64,000 bases of DNA. Origin: Ditylenchus dipsaci (Eukaryota; Nematoda; Chromadorea; Rhabditida; Anguinidae). Position 1 is the stretch's first letter. The number at the start of each line of letters is the position of its first letter. The position numbers and the translations under genes were made by a program. The DNA lies in assembly GCA_004194705.1 (NCBI GenBank), contig SADC01000909.1:372001-436000 (forward strand), given 5' to 3'. The notes beneath the pieces are model-generated. The model was not told where the DNA came from and did not search any database. It saw only the letters and a list, made by a program, of their open reading frames with translations. Of this stretch, positions 49,115 through 61,036 are shown in pieces.

Positions 49115-49573
49115 TGATATAGATAGTTTCCAAACTCAATTTCCCAACCCGGGCGATTATTTTAGAAATAACGAAAAAAAGGGAAAGAAGAAATACCGTA
49201 TTATCTCTAATAAGGGCCCACTCTCCGATAAGGCCCCACCTTCTAATAAGGCCCCGTGTCTTGCGAAGTGTTGAAAAATGAGGCCCCACCTCAAATAAGG
49301 CCTAATTAGGCCTAAAAAGGCGACTTCTAGTAAGGCCCCACCTCCAAAGAGGTGTTGAAAAATAAGGCCCATAAGGCCTTATTAGAGATAATACAGTATG
49401 TGCTTCTTCAGTTTGTGCCAACTAAAATTGTGCCAATACATTTTTATAGCGAAATTAGTCAAAATAAGGGTTGGGATAGCACAGTATCATAGTATCGGCA
49501 CTTATTTTGGGTTAAAATTCAATAGTTATGTGCCTTTTTTGCTACTTTCATCACTGTTTTGTTGTTGTTTCAG

Positions 49574-52500
49574 ATGAGTTGCTTGCCGTGCAATGAGAAG
49601 CTGTCTTGCTCCCTAGCTTCATCCCCGTCCAGTGGGATAGGTGAAGAAGAAGCAATGATGAGTCATGGAGAGGACGAACCAGCAGCTAATCATACATCTC
49701 CCTGCAGCAGTGGCATTGGAAGCATGAACACTACACTCACCTCCCCATCCACTAATCGTCACAGATTAAAATTTTCTATTGACAACATATTGCAACCTAG
49801 TTTTGGAAATAATGTAAGTTTGTTTGACATCGCACATTTGAATTCTGGCAAAAAAAGAGCTGGGACCAAATACAGCTTACATGGTGCCCAATCCAAAACT
49901 GCACCTTTTTGATTTTCCACCTTTTTTTATTTACTGCATGCAGTGTTTTTAAAAATGGGAACGCCAAAATGAGAATAATAGTTTACAGAATGAGAATAAG
50001 AATCTACCGTATTTCTTCTAATAAATCCCCCCCCTCTGTTTTTTACTAGAACTTCAGAGTTAGGGCTATTTTTGATTTACAATTTCAAAATTTGCACGAT
50101 TTACAATTTTTATTTTTTTTGGAATCCATTCTTTAGAACATATTCCATTTTATTTAAATTCATCTCATTTTCCGACAACCTGATACTCTGTAGGCTTTAT
50201 GGGAGTTTATAATTAGTGTGCCTAGCGGTACTACATTTATTGTTGAATTTGTTTCTTTTCCGAGAATTCAAGTCAATGGGAGCTTTTTTAGAAGTGCAAA
50301 TTTTTGTGCAAATTTTGACTAGATTCTCATTCTCCTTAAAAACTTAGATTTAAAAAAATGCTGGAAAAAATAAATGAGGTGTTGGATTACAGTAACTTGG
50401 TGCTGCAATTCAATTGATGTATTTCCTTTTAAATTTTTTCTTTTGATTCACAAACGGTGAGGCTTATATATTCTCTTTGCTGATTAATTTTTTCTAGTTA
50501 TAAATTACTTACTCTGCTCAGTGAAATCTCAACAACTTTTTTAGGTTTTTTTACCAATCCTCGGAAGCCATTGACAGTAATTTTCCCAAAATGGATAGTG
50601 ACTACAAATCGGGATTTTTTCCCTCCGATATCCCTGTGTTTTTGGCTGGGATGGAAGACAATCCGGGCCTGGTGAATAGGTAGTCATTATGGCCGGGAGG
50701 AGGCTGTTTGTTAGAGGAAATACAGTAATTAGGAACCTTCATTAATAGCTAAACAAAGTTTGTTTTACTTCTTCTGCACTTTTATTCAACACCGCCGATT
50801 TGCACTCCCGATAAAACAGGAGTAACACAATTCCACCGCCAAAGGCAATCTCACTCTGTTTGTTTAAGAATCTATTCAATTCTCTCAATTTTTCTCGCCG
50901 CCATCAATGAAGAAGACAAATATAAATTGAATTAATCATTTGTTCAGGCATCTACCGAAAATATTGGTAAAACAAAATCCACTGCCATGAACATTTTCAC
51001 CAAACTACATAACTTTTAAAACTCCTGCTAATTTTAAGAAGATACCTTATTATTTCTATTAATGGCCCTGGCTGGGCATCTATTTTTCAACCACTCAAAA
51101 ATCAAAAAAAAATCGGGGCATGCCCACGCTAATAAGAGGTGGTGTCCGGGAATTCAAATTTTTTTCCTAATCAATGAACTTCTGTACGGATTTTTTCACT
51201 TGGTTTCTAACAGAACATGGCCTGGAATTTAATTTTAGGTATGGTTTTGTTAGAAACCAAGTTAAAAATCAGTACAGAAGTTCAATGATTAGGAAAATTT
51301 TTTGAATTCCCGGGCACCACCTCTTATTAGCGCGGGCATGCCCCTTTAAGTCAAGAGTGAACTGTCAAAGATGACCATTTTACCTCTGCCATTTTGTTCC
51401 TCTTTGTTTCAGTCCACACCCAAGACAAAACAATATTTTTTGTTTTAAAAAGATTTTATGCCCCATATTTAGACAAAACTAGAGGAGGGACCAAGCAATT
51501 TAAATACAGTCGAACCTCGTTATAAGATACACCCAGGGACCGACCCCAGCTGTATCTTATAACGAGGTGTATCTTATATTGGGTGTATCTTATAACGAGG
51601 TTCTACTGTACTTTAATCATAACTTAAAAATTTCAATAATGGTTATACGGTGCTTCTACTATTTTTCGCCACATATTCGCCTTGTGGGATGAAAGTCATA
51701 TTTTAGGTTCTAAAAATCCTTTACTCTTCATTTCTTCAATGGGCAATTACCAGAAATTTAAAGCTAAACCAAAGTAGATCTAAAAAATTGCAAAAGCCAG
51801 AGATTTTGTGTTTTTGGCCAAGTTTGTGACAAAAAAAACATGTGTTTGTGAGCCAAAAAATTACTCTAAAAACTTTTTTTATGTCAAAAGAAGTACAGGC
51901 TTCATCTGTGACAACCAGAGATTTTTTCTAAGAGCGGTTTTGCTCTTGAGTGATGATTTTATTTTTTATAGAGTATCAACTTCTGCTTGGTTCCCTGTGG
52001 TTTGCACCTTGTATCTAACTAAAGGTTAAAATGGTTACGGGCCAAACGTGACATATTTAGGTGACGTACCGAACCGCAGGGGATATCAAGCAGAAATCGT
52101 GTTTTCGACATAACATACCAAATGAAAATGCCACTCAAGGGGAGTTGAGTTACTGTTCGACACCGCGTCAGCAAAAAGTTATGGTTGTTTGTAATCAGAC
52201 GAATTTCTCGCCTCAAACTGTATCATCCTCTAAATTGGCAATAACTAAGTCTAATTATTATAGAAGAACCACTCCTTACCTTCCTGTTCTCTGCAGATCC
52301 CACAGGGATTAAAGTCTCCGCAGAGCGACGACTCATGCCCATCCCAAAATAGATTTGATAATGAGAATGCGGCCTCCAGATTTCCGGCCTGGATATTTTG
52401 CACACGCTACTCAGACAGACCTAGTTCGGGTGTGACACGTACCAGGAAGACCAAACGTAAAGAGATGTTGGAGGACGAGAAACGACCGAGAACTGCCTTT

Positions 52501-55500
52501 ACTGTCGACCAATTGGAGCGTCTCAAACAACAATTTATTGATAGTCGCTATTTGACAGAGAAGCGAAGGCAAGAGGTAGGCTGTTTTCAAAATACGTTTT
52601 TATTTTTACTCGATTGTTTTCTAGCTGGCTCATGAATTGGGTCTCAATGAGTCGCAGATCAAGATTTGGTTTCAGGTAAATAATTAATTTATTTCAAGAT
52701 TTAAAATATAATATTTTTTAATAAGCCGCCCTTTTGATTTAAAATCATGTTATTGGCATTGTTTTTTTCACCCATTTTTGCAAATCACTCTTTGAAGAAC
52801 CATGCTTTTGAACGCAGTGGCATTTCCGAAATTTGAATTGGCGGGGAACACTTTTTTACTCCGAAAATATTCAACAATCAATTTTTAAATTATTTTTGTT
52901 TGCATCCAAAATTTTTTAAAATTTTGAACTATTTACTAGTCGAGCGCAACGTTGCTTGGGCTGTACACCGAAATATACGCGCCAATTTGGTACTTGGTCG
53001 TTTTGGTGCGAAATTTTTTATTGAGAATTGGTTCGGTAAGAGATTTTTAGTAAGAAATTTTTCCGTGACAGCACGAAAAACGGTATTTTGGTAAGAGATT
53101 TTTCAATTCGTGGTTATTTCGGTAAGTAATTTTTTGGTAACAGCACGAAAAATTTCTTACCAAAACGACCAAGTACCAAATCGGCGCGTATATTTCGGTG
53201 TACAGCCGTTGCTTGACATTGCAAGATTGAAAGATTTTAGGTAATATCTTTTTCTCGGGCAAATATATTTATTGGGCGCAAATATACTTCTTTGGGGCAG
53301 AAATACTTTTTTGGGGGCGAATCTATTTTTTATGGGGTAAATTCACTTTTTATGGGGCAAATTATTCTCTTTTTCGGGACAAATTTTTTTCCAGAAAAGA
53401 TCTTTAGAAAAAGGTAAATTTGTCCCGAAAAAGAGAAAAATTTGCCCCATAAAAAAATAAATTTGCTCCAAAAAAGTGAATTTGCCCCAAAAATTATATC
53501 TGCCCCAAACCCATCTGACAAAAAAAGTATTTCTGCCCAAAAAGAAGTGAATTTGCCCCAAAAAACGGGTTACATGTACCTGACGATTTAGACTACTTTC
53601 ACTGCACTATAAGTACTGATATCGGTAAAAAGATTTTCCTGGAATAAGACACAAGATTTCAAAGTAGGGGTAATTTTGGTACTGAATAAATAGTCGCAGG
53701 TTAAAATCACAGTTAAAGCGTTTTTAGTTGTTTGAACGTAATCTTAATTTTTTAGTGGGTTCACATTATTTTTTTGGATGATTTTCATAAAGTTTTCGTA
53801 AACTACGTGGCACTTCTCCTAAATGGGTATCCACCTCCAGACCCAAATTTTTGGATTTAGCTCTGAGTGATTAAAAATCACTGTGCATCATCCAGAATCG
53901 TGTTCTGAACACGATTCGATTGTACCGAAACAGCGGTTTGACTTGCAGGGATCCCAGTTCTGACCAGGTGGTAGTACCGATAAAGTGGTACTCAGGTGGT
54001 AGTACCAAGGCACTGCCCAGGTATTTATATCTTACTCAGGTTAATGATACTCAGATAGGTAGTGGTACTTTGGTAGTGATAGATGATAGTAGTATCTAAA
54101 TGGTAGCACTCATTTGGCAGTACACAGGTTGTATATAAGACTATTTTTATAGTGCATCTGACCATGCTGATAGCTGGGTCATTTGGATGAAACCAAGTGG
54201 TCGTCCACTTGGAGCAAAATTGTTTTTTACTTTTCGGGTTCCAAAACCTGTTTACTGGACTAATTCGAGCATGCTGAAGATGGCTAGGGGAGATTTGTCA
54301 AAACCGAAATTTGTCAAACGTAGTTTTTGTCAAAGCGAAACTTGTCAAGACGAAAATTTTCAAAACGAATTTTGTCAAAACGAATTTTGTCAAAAACGAA
54401 TTTTGTCAAAACGAATTTTGTCAAACATTTGTCAAAAATTGCCTTGGTCCCCCTTTAGTGAAATATGTGAAAATTTCAAAATTTTTTTTTTCTCTTTTTC
54501 AGGTTGCAAACCGGATCGTCCCTCACCGGAATGGCCAAAAGGCAAAATAATTGGTTTTTAACACAACTTCACCCTGAACCATTCCAAACCTGGGGTAAGC
54601 ACCATCTGGCCAACCATATGCTGTGGATGACCTAAAAAATCAAAATGTCATAAAAATCTAAAACAAACCATCCTATCATATGCAAAATCATATGGTGAAT
54701 GGTGTTTGATAAGACCAAAACTTCGAGTTTACCTACCAAAACCTTAAAACCTCGAGCAGGTACCACCTGGCCAGGTGGATATCCACCTGGATGACCAGAA
54801 AAATTGAAATCGCATTTCTTGACTTATCAAACACGATTAACCGCACGATTTTGCATATGATAGCATGGTTTGTTTTTGAATTTTCAAAAATTTTGATTTT
54901 TCTTTGATTTTTCCGGCCAGGTGGATATCCACCTGGCCAGGTGGTACCTACTCAAGGTTTTAAGGTTTTGGTAGGTAAACTCCAAGTTTTGGTCTTATCA
55001 AACGCCATTCACCATATGATTTTGCATATGATAGGATGGTTTGTTTTAGATTTTTATGACATTTTGATTTTTTAGGTCATCCACAGCATATGGTTGGCCA
55101 GATGGTGCTTACCCCAAGTTTGGAATGGTTCAGGGTGAAGTTGTGTTAAAAACCAATTATTTTGGCCTTTTGGCTATTCCGGTGAGGGACGATCCGGTTT
55201 GGAACCTGAAAAGTAAAAAATTTTTTTTTTTAATTTTGCCATTTTTCACTAAAGGGGGGACCAAGGTAATTTTTGAAAAATCTTTGACAAAATTTGTTTT
55301 TGACAAAATTCGTTTTGACAAAATTCGTTTTGACAAAATTCGTTTTGAAAATTTTCGTCTTGACAAGTTTCGTCTTGACAAGTTTCGTTTTGACAAAATT
55401 CGTTTTTGACAAATTTCGTTCTTGACAAATGTTACCTAGCCCTGAAGATGGTTTGATAGAGGTAAAATGCCGTTTTAGAATATTTTATGAGTTTTGGTAA

Positions 55501-57671
55501 AATCGAGTTTTGGTAAATCAATTATTTCCTAATACTGAAAAAATATCATACAAAACTAGGGTTGTCGAATAGTCGAAGTTTTCGAATAGTCGATTCGATT
55601 AGTCGAAATTTTTTACACGCTTTCCCACCATGTTTTATATGAAAATTGCAGTAAAAGGATAAGACGACTAGAAAACGAACTACGAACACAAATAAAATTA
55701 CGTCCCGCCTAGGGTTGTCAAACGTTCGAAATTTTCGAATGTTCGATTCGACGAACGTTCGAAGTTTGAAATTTTCGAAGGTTCGGTTCGATTCGAATTT
55801 CGAGTTTGAAATTTTGGAACGAATGTTCGGTTCGAAGTTCGAGTTTGAAAATTTTCGAACGAACGTTCGGCTCGAAGTTTGGGTTCGAAAATTTTCGAAC
55901 GTTCGGTCTGATTCGATGTTTGAATTCGAAAATTTTCGAACGTTCGATTTGAAAATTTTGGCTTCTTTTCGAATTTGAACTTCAAAACGAGCCCAACCCA
56001 TTTTTGATGCCTTTTTATGATGCTACGCATGTTTTGGTCAAATCTTTTTCGTGTTTCTAAGTTCTTACTGAAAGTATTTGGCACGAAATCCGACATATTT
56101 CGAAATTTTTCGACTAATCGACTAAATTAGTCGGAATCGACTATTCGATTCGACAACCCTATACAAAACCTTATTTTACTATACAAAACCATATTCAGCG
56201 TGCCTGAGTTAGTTCAAAAAACAGGTCTTGGACATGAAAAACGTAAAATATTTTTTATCCAAGTGGAGGACCGCTTGGATTTGTTGCTACATGGGACATC
56301 CAGCAAAACTGCGTTTACAGGTAGTGGTACCTAAATGGTAGTATGTTACACCGTTTTTTGAAGCCTACCATTTAGGTTGTACAATCTTGGTGCCAGCACC
56401 TCGGTTCTCCCACCCGGGTACCGCTACTAAGGTACTACGACCTGAGTACCGCTACCACGGTTTCCATTTAAAGCATGGTGGCATATTAGAGGAAATACGA
56501 TAAATACCCGGCACTGGCGTTTTGGCAGCTGAAGTTGTTATTTAGGTACGATCAAGCTGTGCTCAGGACACAATTCTGATTATGACATAATAGTTTTGAT
56601 TTACTTTTGACTAAATCCAAAATTCCGGGGTCTGTAGGTAAATACTTGCTATTAGGTGGTTTTCTTAGCCACCCTGAGACTTACTGTTCGACTTCTTATT
56701 TATTAAGAAAATAAAATATCTGCTACCACCAGGATTCGAACCTGTAACCTTAGTAATGTGTTGATCAATTCGGTGTTGATCAATTCGCTTAACGCCAGGG
56801 GGTCTACTTGCTAGAAGAAATATGGTACTCAAATTTTTCTTGGTTTTTATCCCTCTGGCCCCATAATTCTTTGAGAGGATGAAAATAGCGTGTTTTTGAA
56901 TTAGTCTGGGAGCTCATTCACTCAATCAATTATTGCTCCTCTCTTTTTGTGCTCAATGATAAACAAGGAGTACAAGTAGTACAAGGTATTTACCGCTTGT
57001 GTTTGTCTCCCCCTACAACGCGAGGAGGTAAAAAGAAGAGGAGGAAATGGTGATGATAATGATCTCAGAAATTTGGTCTTCTCCCTTGCTTGTTAATATG
57101 TCTTTTGAATTACCTTTGAAGAGATCAAACCCAACAGCAAGGTGGCAGGGCTGTCAGGCAAGCGAGGGAAACAGTGTTGAACACAGTAAATCACGTACTT
57201 AATGTGATTTAGCATAATTTAGGGCAGCAAACGTAGCTATTGACAAGAACCCATAGTGTATATTAAAAAATTGCGGAGTTTCTAATGTAGCTAAACAGAT
57301 TTCAAAGAGTGAGGGTAGCTTGTTAAATTATCGAATCATAGCGGTAGATTAAAAAACTCCAACATTACTCTCATTGTAATTAATCAGTTAAGTAGATAAA
57401 ATCTCCGAAACCAAAACTTTTTATATCACCCAGAGTGAATGCACCATTTTGTGTAGTCCCTGCTCAATGCTTTGATTTTGTGAAAACAATTAATCTTTTA
57501 AAACATTTATCAAAGAAAAATACAAACTTTTTTAAAATTTAAACAGCCGTTTATATTAAACGGTTTTTTCAGAACAAGAGAGCAAAACTGAAGAAGACTA
57601 ATATTCAAAGATCCTCCATTGCGCTCGCTCATCTGATGACCGCTCAAGGGCTGGCTTACCAAACTCAGTGA
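49574..57671 (+). CDS. en: Engrailed-class homeodomain transcription factor
   Basis: Engrailed is a nuclear transcription factor, mostly a repressor, in segmentation and neural patterning (family knowledge). Exons 49574-49813, 52297-52575, 52625-52675 and 57573-57671, all phase 0, give 222 residues. The eh1 Groucho-binding motif is [14 protein letters not shown] (65-78). EH2, the PBC/Exd-binding motif, is [17 protein letters not shown] (109-125). The homeodomain (about 141-200) starts [19 protein letters not shown] and runs into helix 3 [18 protein letters not shown]. The C-terminal EH5-like block has [12 protein letters not shown]. Two introns cut the homeodomain: a 49-bp one after KRRQE and a 4.9-kb one after WFQ, the latter full of fold-back elements. 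The last exon is only 33 codons. The ATG directly follows TTTCAG, so a 5' leader is spliced or trans-spliced to it. All diagnostic engrailed motifs except a clear EH3 are present. Confidence 0.96.
50004..50729. repeat. ACCGTATTT-ended element in engrailed intron 1
   Basis: Left end TACCGTATTTCTTCTAATAA and right end, reversed, TACTGTATTTCCTCTAACAA. It contains the second copy of the 182-bp direct repeat, so the repeat travelled within it or was duplicated with it. Confidence 0.6.
50112..50293 (+). repeat. 182-bp direct repeat, copy 2 (engrailed intron 1)
   Basis: Nearly identical to 48933-49114. The tight identity, compared with the diverged arms of most elements here, suggests a recent duplication or gene conversion. 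Confidence 0.9.
51116..51345. repeat. Family-A inverted-repeat MITE in engrailed intron 1
   Basis: The ends GGGGCATGCCCACGCTAATA and, reversed, GGGGCATGCCCGCGCTAATA pair along about 110 bp per arm. Close relative of 45443-45674. Confidence 0.85.
51505..51610. mobile_element. Short pogo/Tigger-like MITE with TA duplication
   Basis: The element is 51507-51608, TIR CAGTCGAACCTCGTTATAAG against CAGTAGAACCTCGTTATAAG, flanked by TA on both sides. GTGTATCTTATAACGAGG recurs inside. Confidence 0.8.
52943..53215. repeat. Fold-back element in the last engrailed intron
   Basis: Left GGGCTGTACACCGAAATATA pairs with right TATATTTCGGTGTACAGCC, followed by GGTACTTGGTCGTTTTGGT and its complement. The interior repeats TCGGTAAGAGATTTTT-like units. 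Confidence 0.75.
53265..53570. repeat. Fold-back element with TGGGGCAAATTCAC units
   Basis: Multiple TTTTTTGGGGCAAATT-like units on the left pair with AATTTGCCCCAAAAA-like units on the right, around GTCCCGAAAAAGAG. The frames seen here are symmetry by-products. Confidence 0.7.
54283..55443. repeat. 1.16-kb fold-back element with TTTTGTCAAAACGAA clusters
   Basis: The left side carries about eight copies of TTTGTCAAAACGAA (54295-54440); the right side carries the inverted set (55285-55430). Inner arms 54500-54840 and 54880-55200 pair closely (for example CATATGCTGTGGATGACCTA and TAGGTCATCCACAGCATATG) around a centre near 54865. It lies in the last engrailed intron. Confidence 0.85.
55549..56169. 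mobile_element. hAT-type element with exact 8-bp duplication and nested copy
   Basis: The element is 55557-56161, TIR TAGGGTTGTCGAATAGTCGA, flanked by TACAAAAC at 55549-55556 and 56162-56169. A second element start, TAGGGTTGTCAAACGTTCGA, lies at 55711, followed by clustered GAACGTTCG motifs to about 55950. No transposase frame. Confidence 0.87.
56710..56805 (-). repeat. tRNA-derived fragment
   Basis: On the minus strand a B-box GGTTCGAATCCTGGTGGTAG lies about 70 nt after TGGCGTTAAGCG, with GATCAA repeats between. A related piece is at 62870-62965. The spacing and degenerate A box argue against a working tRNA. Confidence 0.5.
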
Positions 57672-57741
57672 GGAGGAGAAATGATCAGTTTGTTCCAGGC
57701 AGAGAAATGATCTCCTTTCCTTCAACTCAAATTATCTTCAA

Positions 57742-57747
57742 ATTAAA
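57742..57747 (+). promoter_or_regulatory. Possible engrailed polyadenylation signal (ATTAAA variant)
   Basis: ATTAAA 70 bp after the engrailed stop, inside the 200-bp gap to the convergent POLK stop; no AATAAA is visible between them on this strand. Confidence 0.3.
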
Positions 57748-57816
57748 TGATTCCAACTAGATTAATGACAATCAAGCTGTTGAACTCAAATTTTATGTAC
57801 TTGTGTATGTTAGAAA

Positions 57817-57822
57817 TTTATT
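57817..57822 (-). promoter_or_regulatory. Possible POLK polyadenylation signal
   Basis: Minus-strand AATAAA about 50 nt after the POLK stop codon at 57871. With the engrailed signal this implies the two 3' UTRs nearly touch or overlap. Confidence 0.45.
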
Positions 57823-57870
57823 CTGATTTAACCAGACAATACATGTGAACATTCGTGTACAATCATGGAT

Positions 57871-60800
57871 TTAAGTTAAGTCAATAGGAAAATAGCGTGT
57901 TAAAGACCCTCTCTTGTCGCATTTCGCCTCATTAGGTCTTCTGAGAATTCTCTTGCGCTTCTGATGATCAGGAGATTTCTTTACTTTCATTGTAGAGCAC
58001 GCTTCATTTGGACTGATTTCACTCAATTCCGATGTAGATTGCATATTTTCGAATGATTCCCTGGAATAGCCGTCCACACCACTGGTTGCTGCAGTCTCGT
58101 CGTCTGAAATTCATTTCGCTCCTAATAAATGCTCATTTGGAGTACTTTATTCCTATCTAAAACTGAAAATTTTCTCTATTGGCTGTAAGCATAGCAGGGG
58201 ACGAGATCATTGATTTTCAAAACTCTCGATAAGTCAAAAATTTTTTACTTGAACCTAAAGATCTTGTTAAATCTCACACCCCTTCCATACGCAAAAAAAT
58301 CATAACTGGGAAGTTTCCTAAATTCTTTTAAAGAATCTTTATAAATAAAATCTAAAATTTTGAGATGGTCAATAGTCGGTCTGCAAAAACCCTCACCCTC
58401 AGCTTTTCAGTCAAATTTCTTGAGGGCTCACGAAGAATCAAGAAAAATAATGAAAGAAATGGCCCTGGGCCTCAACTTTGCTGAGTCCATTAAGAAAATG
58501 ATTTCAGTCGTCAAATATGTTTTTTTTATATTTTCTACATAAAAAAATAAAATTATAAAAAGCGGACCTTTCAAAATAGAATCATTATACATATCTTCCT
58601 CGTCTGACGACAGCTCGATAAGCATTGGAACTGGATCTGAATTATCATTACCCTTGAATTGCTTAGCTGAAGGCCTTTGACACATAAACTCCATCAAACT
58701 CTTTTGAGACATGGCTTCTTTTCTGATGCTTTCATTGTGACTGCCATCCCCTCAGTGATGAACTTCAGAGTAGACAGGCGAACCCCTGTAAAAACAATTC
58801 AGTACATTAGCAGAACTAGATCAGAAAGCTTGACAAAAATTCACCAAGTAACCGCACCTAAAGTAAACAACCTTATTTGTGAAATAAGATACAAAACACT
58901 TACTGCATTCGAAGACTTTATCTCTTTCTTCAAAAGAGTTTCTACGATTGGGTACAAAACGTCGGCAGATTTAACCAAAAAGTCAGTCGAATGACATCTC
59001 GTGACAACATCGAAACTTGCAAACTTGATTTTCAATGTAACTGACTTGCCACCTTCAATGCTGGACTTAAGAAAATTGGTAGTCAAAGATTACGTCAAAG
59101 AATAATTTGTTTACTTTGAAAATGGAAGCAAAAAGCTTTTGGCACAATTTTCGCGTAGTTTCGAGTAGAATTCCAATATCTTTTTGTGGTGCAAAAGTTC
59201 TTTCAACGCTTATGCTCTTACGGTGACTGTCTAAACGCAATAAAGTAACTAGCTAACAAAAAAATAGAAAAACCTTCTTCCGAGTCTGACCATCCAGAAC
59301 CTGACGATCCTAGAGCAACATGAAGAAACCACTCAGAAGATATCTCAGAGAACAGTAATTTCAAGATGGCTCGTTTCGCAAATAAATCTCCGCATAGCTT
59401 TATGTCCAGACCCAGGAGAATAGCCTCTGTAACCCTTCCAATGCCTAAATTTTTTTACTGGAACGTCAGAGAGAATATAAAATAAGAAAGTACCTGAAAC
59501 TTTTCGGATAGGTAAAGACCGCATGAAGTTAACAATTTTGTCCCTATTATTTTCCAACTGAAATTGGCCATCTGGTTTGTTCATATCTGAGCATATTTTT
59601 GACAACATCCGATTGGCAGCAATGCCTAAAATTTAAAAAAACAAGAAATTTAATAACCTCCAATTATATTTTGGAACTACTTACCAGCACTGCAAGTCAA
59701 ACCGGTAGCCTGCTCCACCAAAAATCGGATTTCACGGACTACCTGAAAACGGGAGATAACAGGGCGTCCCAGAGGATAAGAAACCAGCTATTGACAAACC
59801 GCGTCAATATCATCGCCGAAGACTACGAAATCAATAATTGCCCTTTGCTCTTTTCCGCATTTTTTGCAGCTTGTTGTTTTAAATGTGGCTTCCTGTGTTA
59901 CTGCTTCACCCTCATTCATCAGTGGAAGTCTGCAAATACAACCCTGCTTTGCGTCATACCTAACCCTTTTGTGTTTCGAAACTGAAAAGATTTGTTTTTT
60001 AGTATTAACTAATAAAGTAATAGAGAATCACCAGAAGACATGGCTATCCTATTTTCCAGGCATGTGGTCAAATCCAAGCAAGCTTCATCCTAAAACAAAA
60101 AACCAGAAACAATAATTTATTGCCATCTTGTCCTACCAAACTTCCCATTCTGACACCTTCGTCGTATTGTTGAAATATCTCTCGAACCACATAGCTTTCT
60201 ATAAAGAGTTGAAATAAAAACTAGAACTTAAACTTAACTGTTGACGTAATATCATAATCGCACTCACCTCTTTTGTATTTATCAAAATGGCAGTCGACAA
60301 TGACCAGCTGAAAATTTTATAGAACATACATCTAAGAGCAAGAAGTGGTTACATACACCGGGACAAAGTTTTTTAGCAATGAATCCAGGCATAGCTGAGC
60401 GCACTCCAAACTTCCTTGCGATGTAATTACTTGTGCTCTGAATGCTCAGTATGTACGTATAAAAGTCATGGAAATAAGATACCAGCATGGATTCTCCGCC
60501 TACAGCCATTGGAATTGTTCTTAGTTTAGGATCATCACGCATTTCAACAGCTGAATGACTATATTGTAATCTATTTTCTCATACACAGAATAACCTGCAA
60601 AAACATGTCCATGTCAAAATGAACAACATTTCTGCTCAAATCTCGTTCGGCTTCAATAGATTGCGCCAAGACATCCATCTTGATAATTAATCCAGCAATC
60701 AAAATGCAATTTTTAAAAATAATCTCACTTCTTGCTGTGCTTTACTAATTTGCTCTTTTGTCAATGTTGCGAGCAGATCTTTGTTTCGGTTCACTCGTTC

Positions 60801-61036
60801 ATCAATTCTTTGCTTCTGCTTCTGAGAGTGATTGTTGAAATTCATGCTATCAAACGAATAAGAGTTAATAAACTGAACTATATCACTAAAAGTTAGACGT
60901 ACCCAGTATTACTCTCAATAATTTTCTGAATCTTTTCCTAAAACGACATTAAGATGATACTCGCCTTGTTTGTAAAACCGATTGCCTTGTCAAGACCTGT
61001 CATTCCTGCTTTGTTATCGTTGAATGCATTCATCAT
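57871..61036 (-). CDS. POLK: DNA polymerase kappa (Y-family translesion polymerase)
   Basis: Pol kappa extends past minor-groove lesions such as N2-adducted guanine (family knowledge). Eighteen exons, in gene order: 61036-60986, 60937-60903, 60846-60729, 60678-60595, 60550-60483, 60437-60357, 60307-60268, 60198-60137, 60089-60032, 59981-59800, 59742-59685, 59625-59494, 59444-59274, 59230-59115, 59065-58904, 58857-58845, 58785-58568, 58103-57871, about 627 residues. The N-clasp has [19 protein letters not shown]. Catalytic motifs: HFDMDMF (first Asp), [19 protein letters not shown] and GSLDEACLDL (Asp-Glu pair). The thumb has [12 protein letters not shown] and [16 protein letters not shown]; the little finger [10 protein letters not shown] and VRLLGVRLSTL. 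The C-terminus SLTRYFPI is PIP-box-like; the UBZ fingers of vertebrate pol kappa are absent. Intron 1 uses a GC donor (AAG|GCAATC), and exon 16 is a 13-nt microexon. One extra base is needed at 60599-60603 and 58748-58751. Confidence 0.94.

Larger units (their letters stand above)
44391..49573. other. Gene-free region upstream of engrailed
   Basis: Over 5 kb without a recognisable coding frame. It includes a family-A MITE (45443-45674), a fold-back at 49194-49400 with TACCGTATTATCTCTAATAA-type ends, and one copy of a 182-bp repeat. Engrailed regulatory DNA is likely here, but I cannot point to an element. Confidence 0.5.

Noticed and set aside
54187..55412. Proteins rich in [11 protein letters not shown] and [11 protein letters not shown] repeats on both strands
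   Set aside because: They are translations of the TTTTGTCAAAACGAA clusters in a fold-back element; the strands mirror each other.
2712..60603. Programmed -1 ribosomal frameshifting in several genes
   Set aside because: No common slippery heptamer or downstream structure is seen, the genes are unrelated, and homopolymer under-calling explains the pattern more simply.
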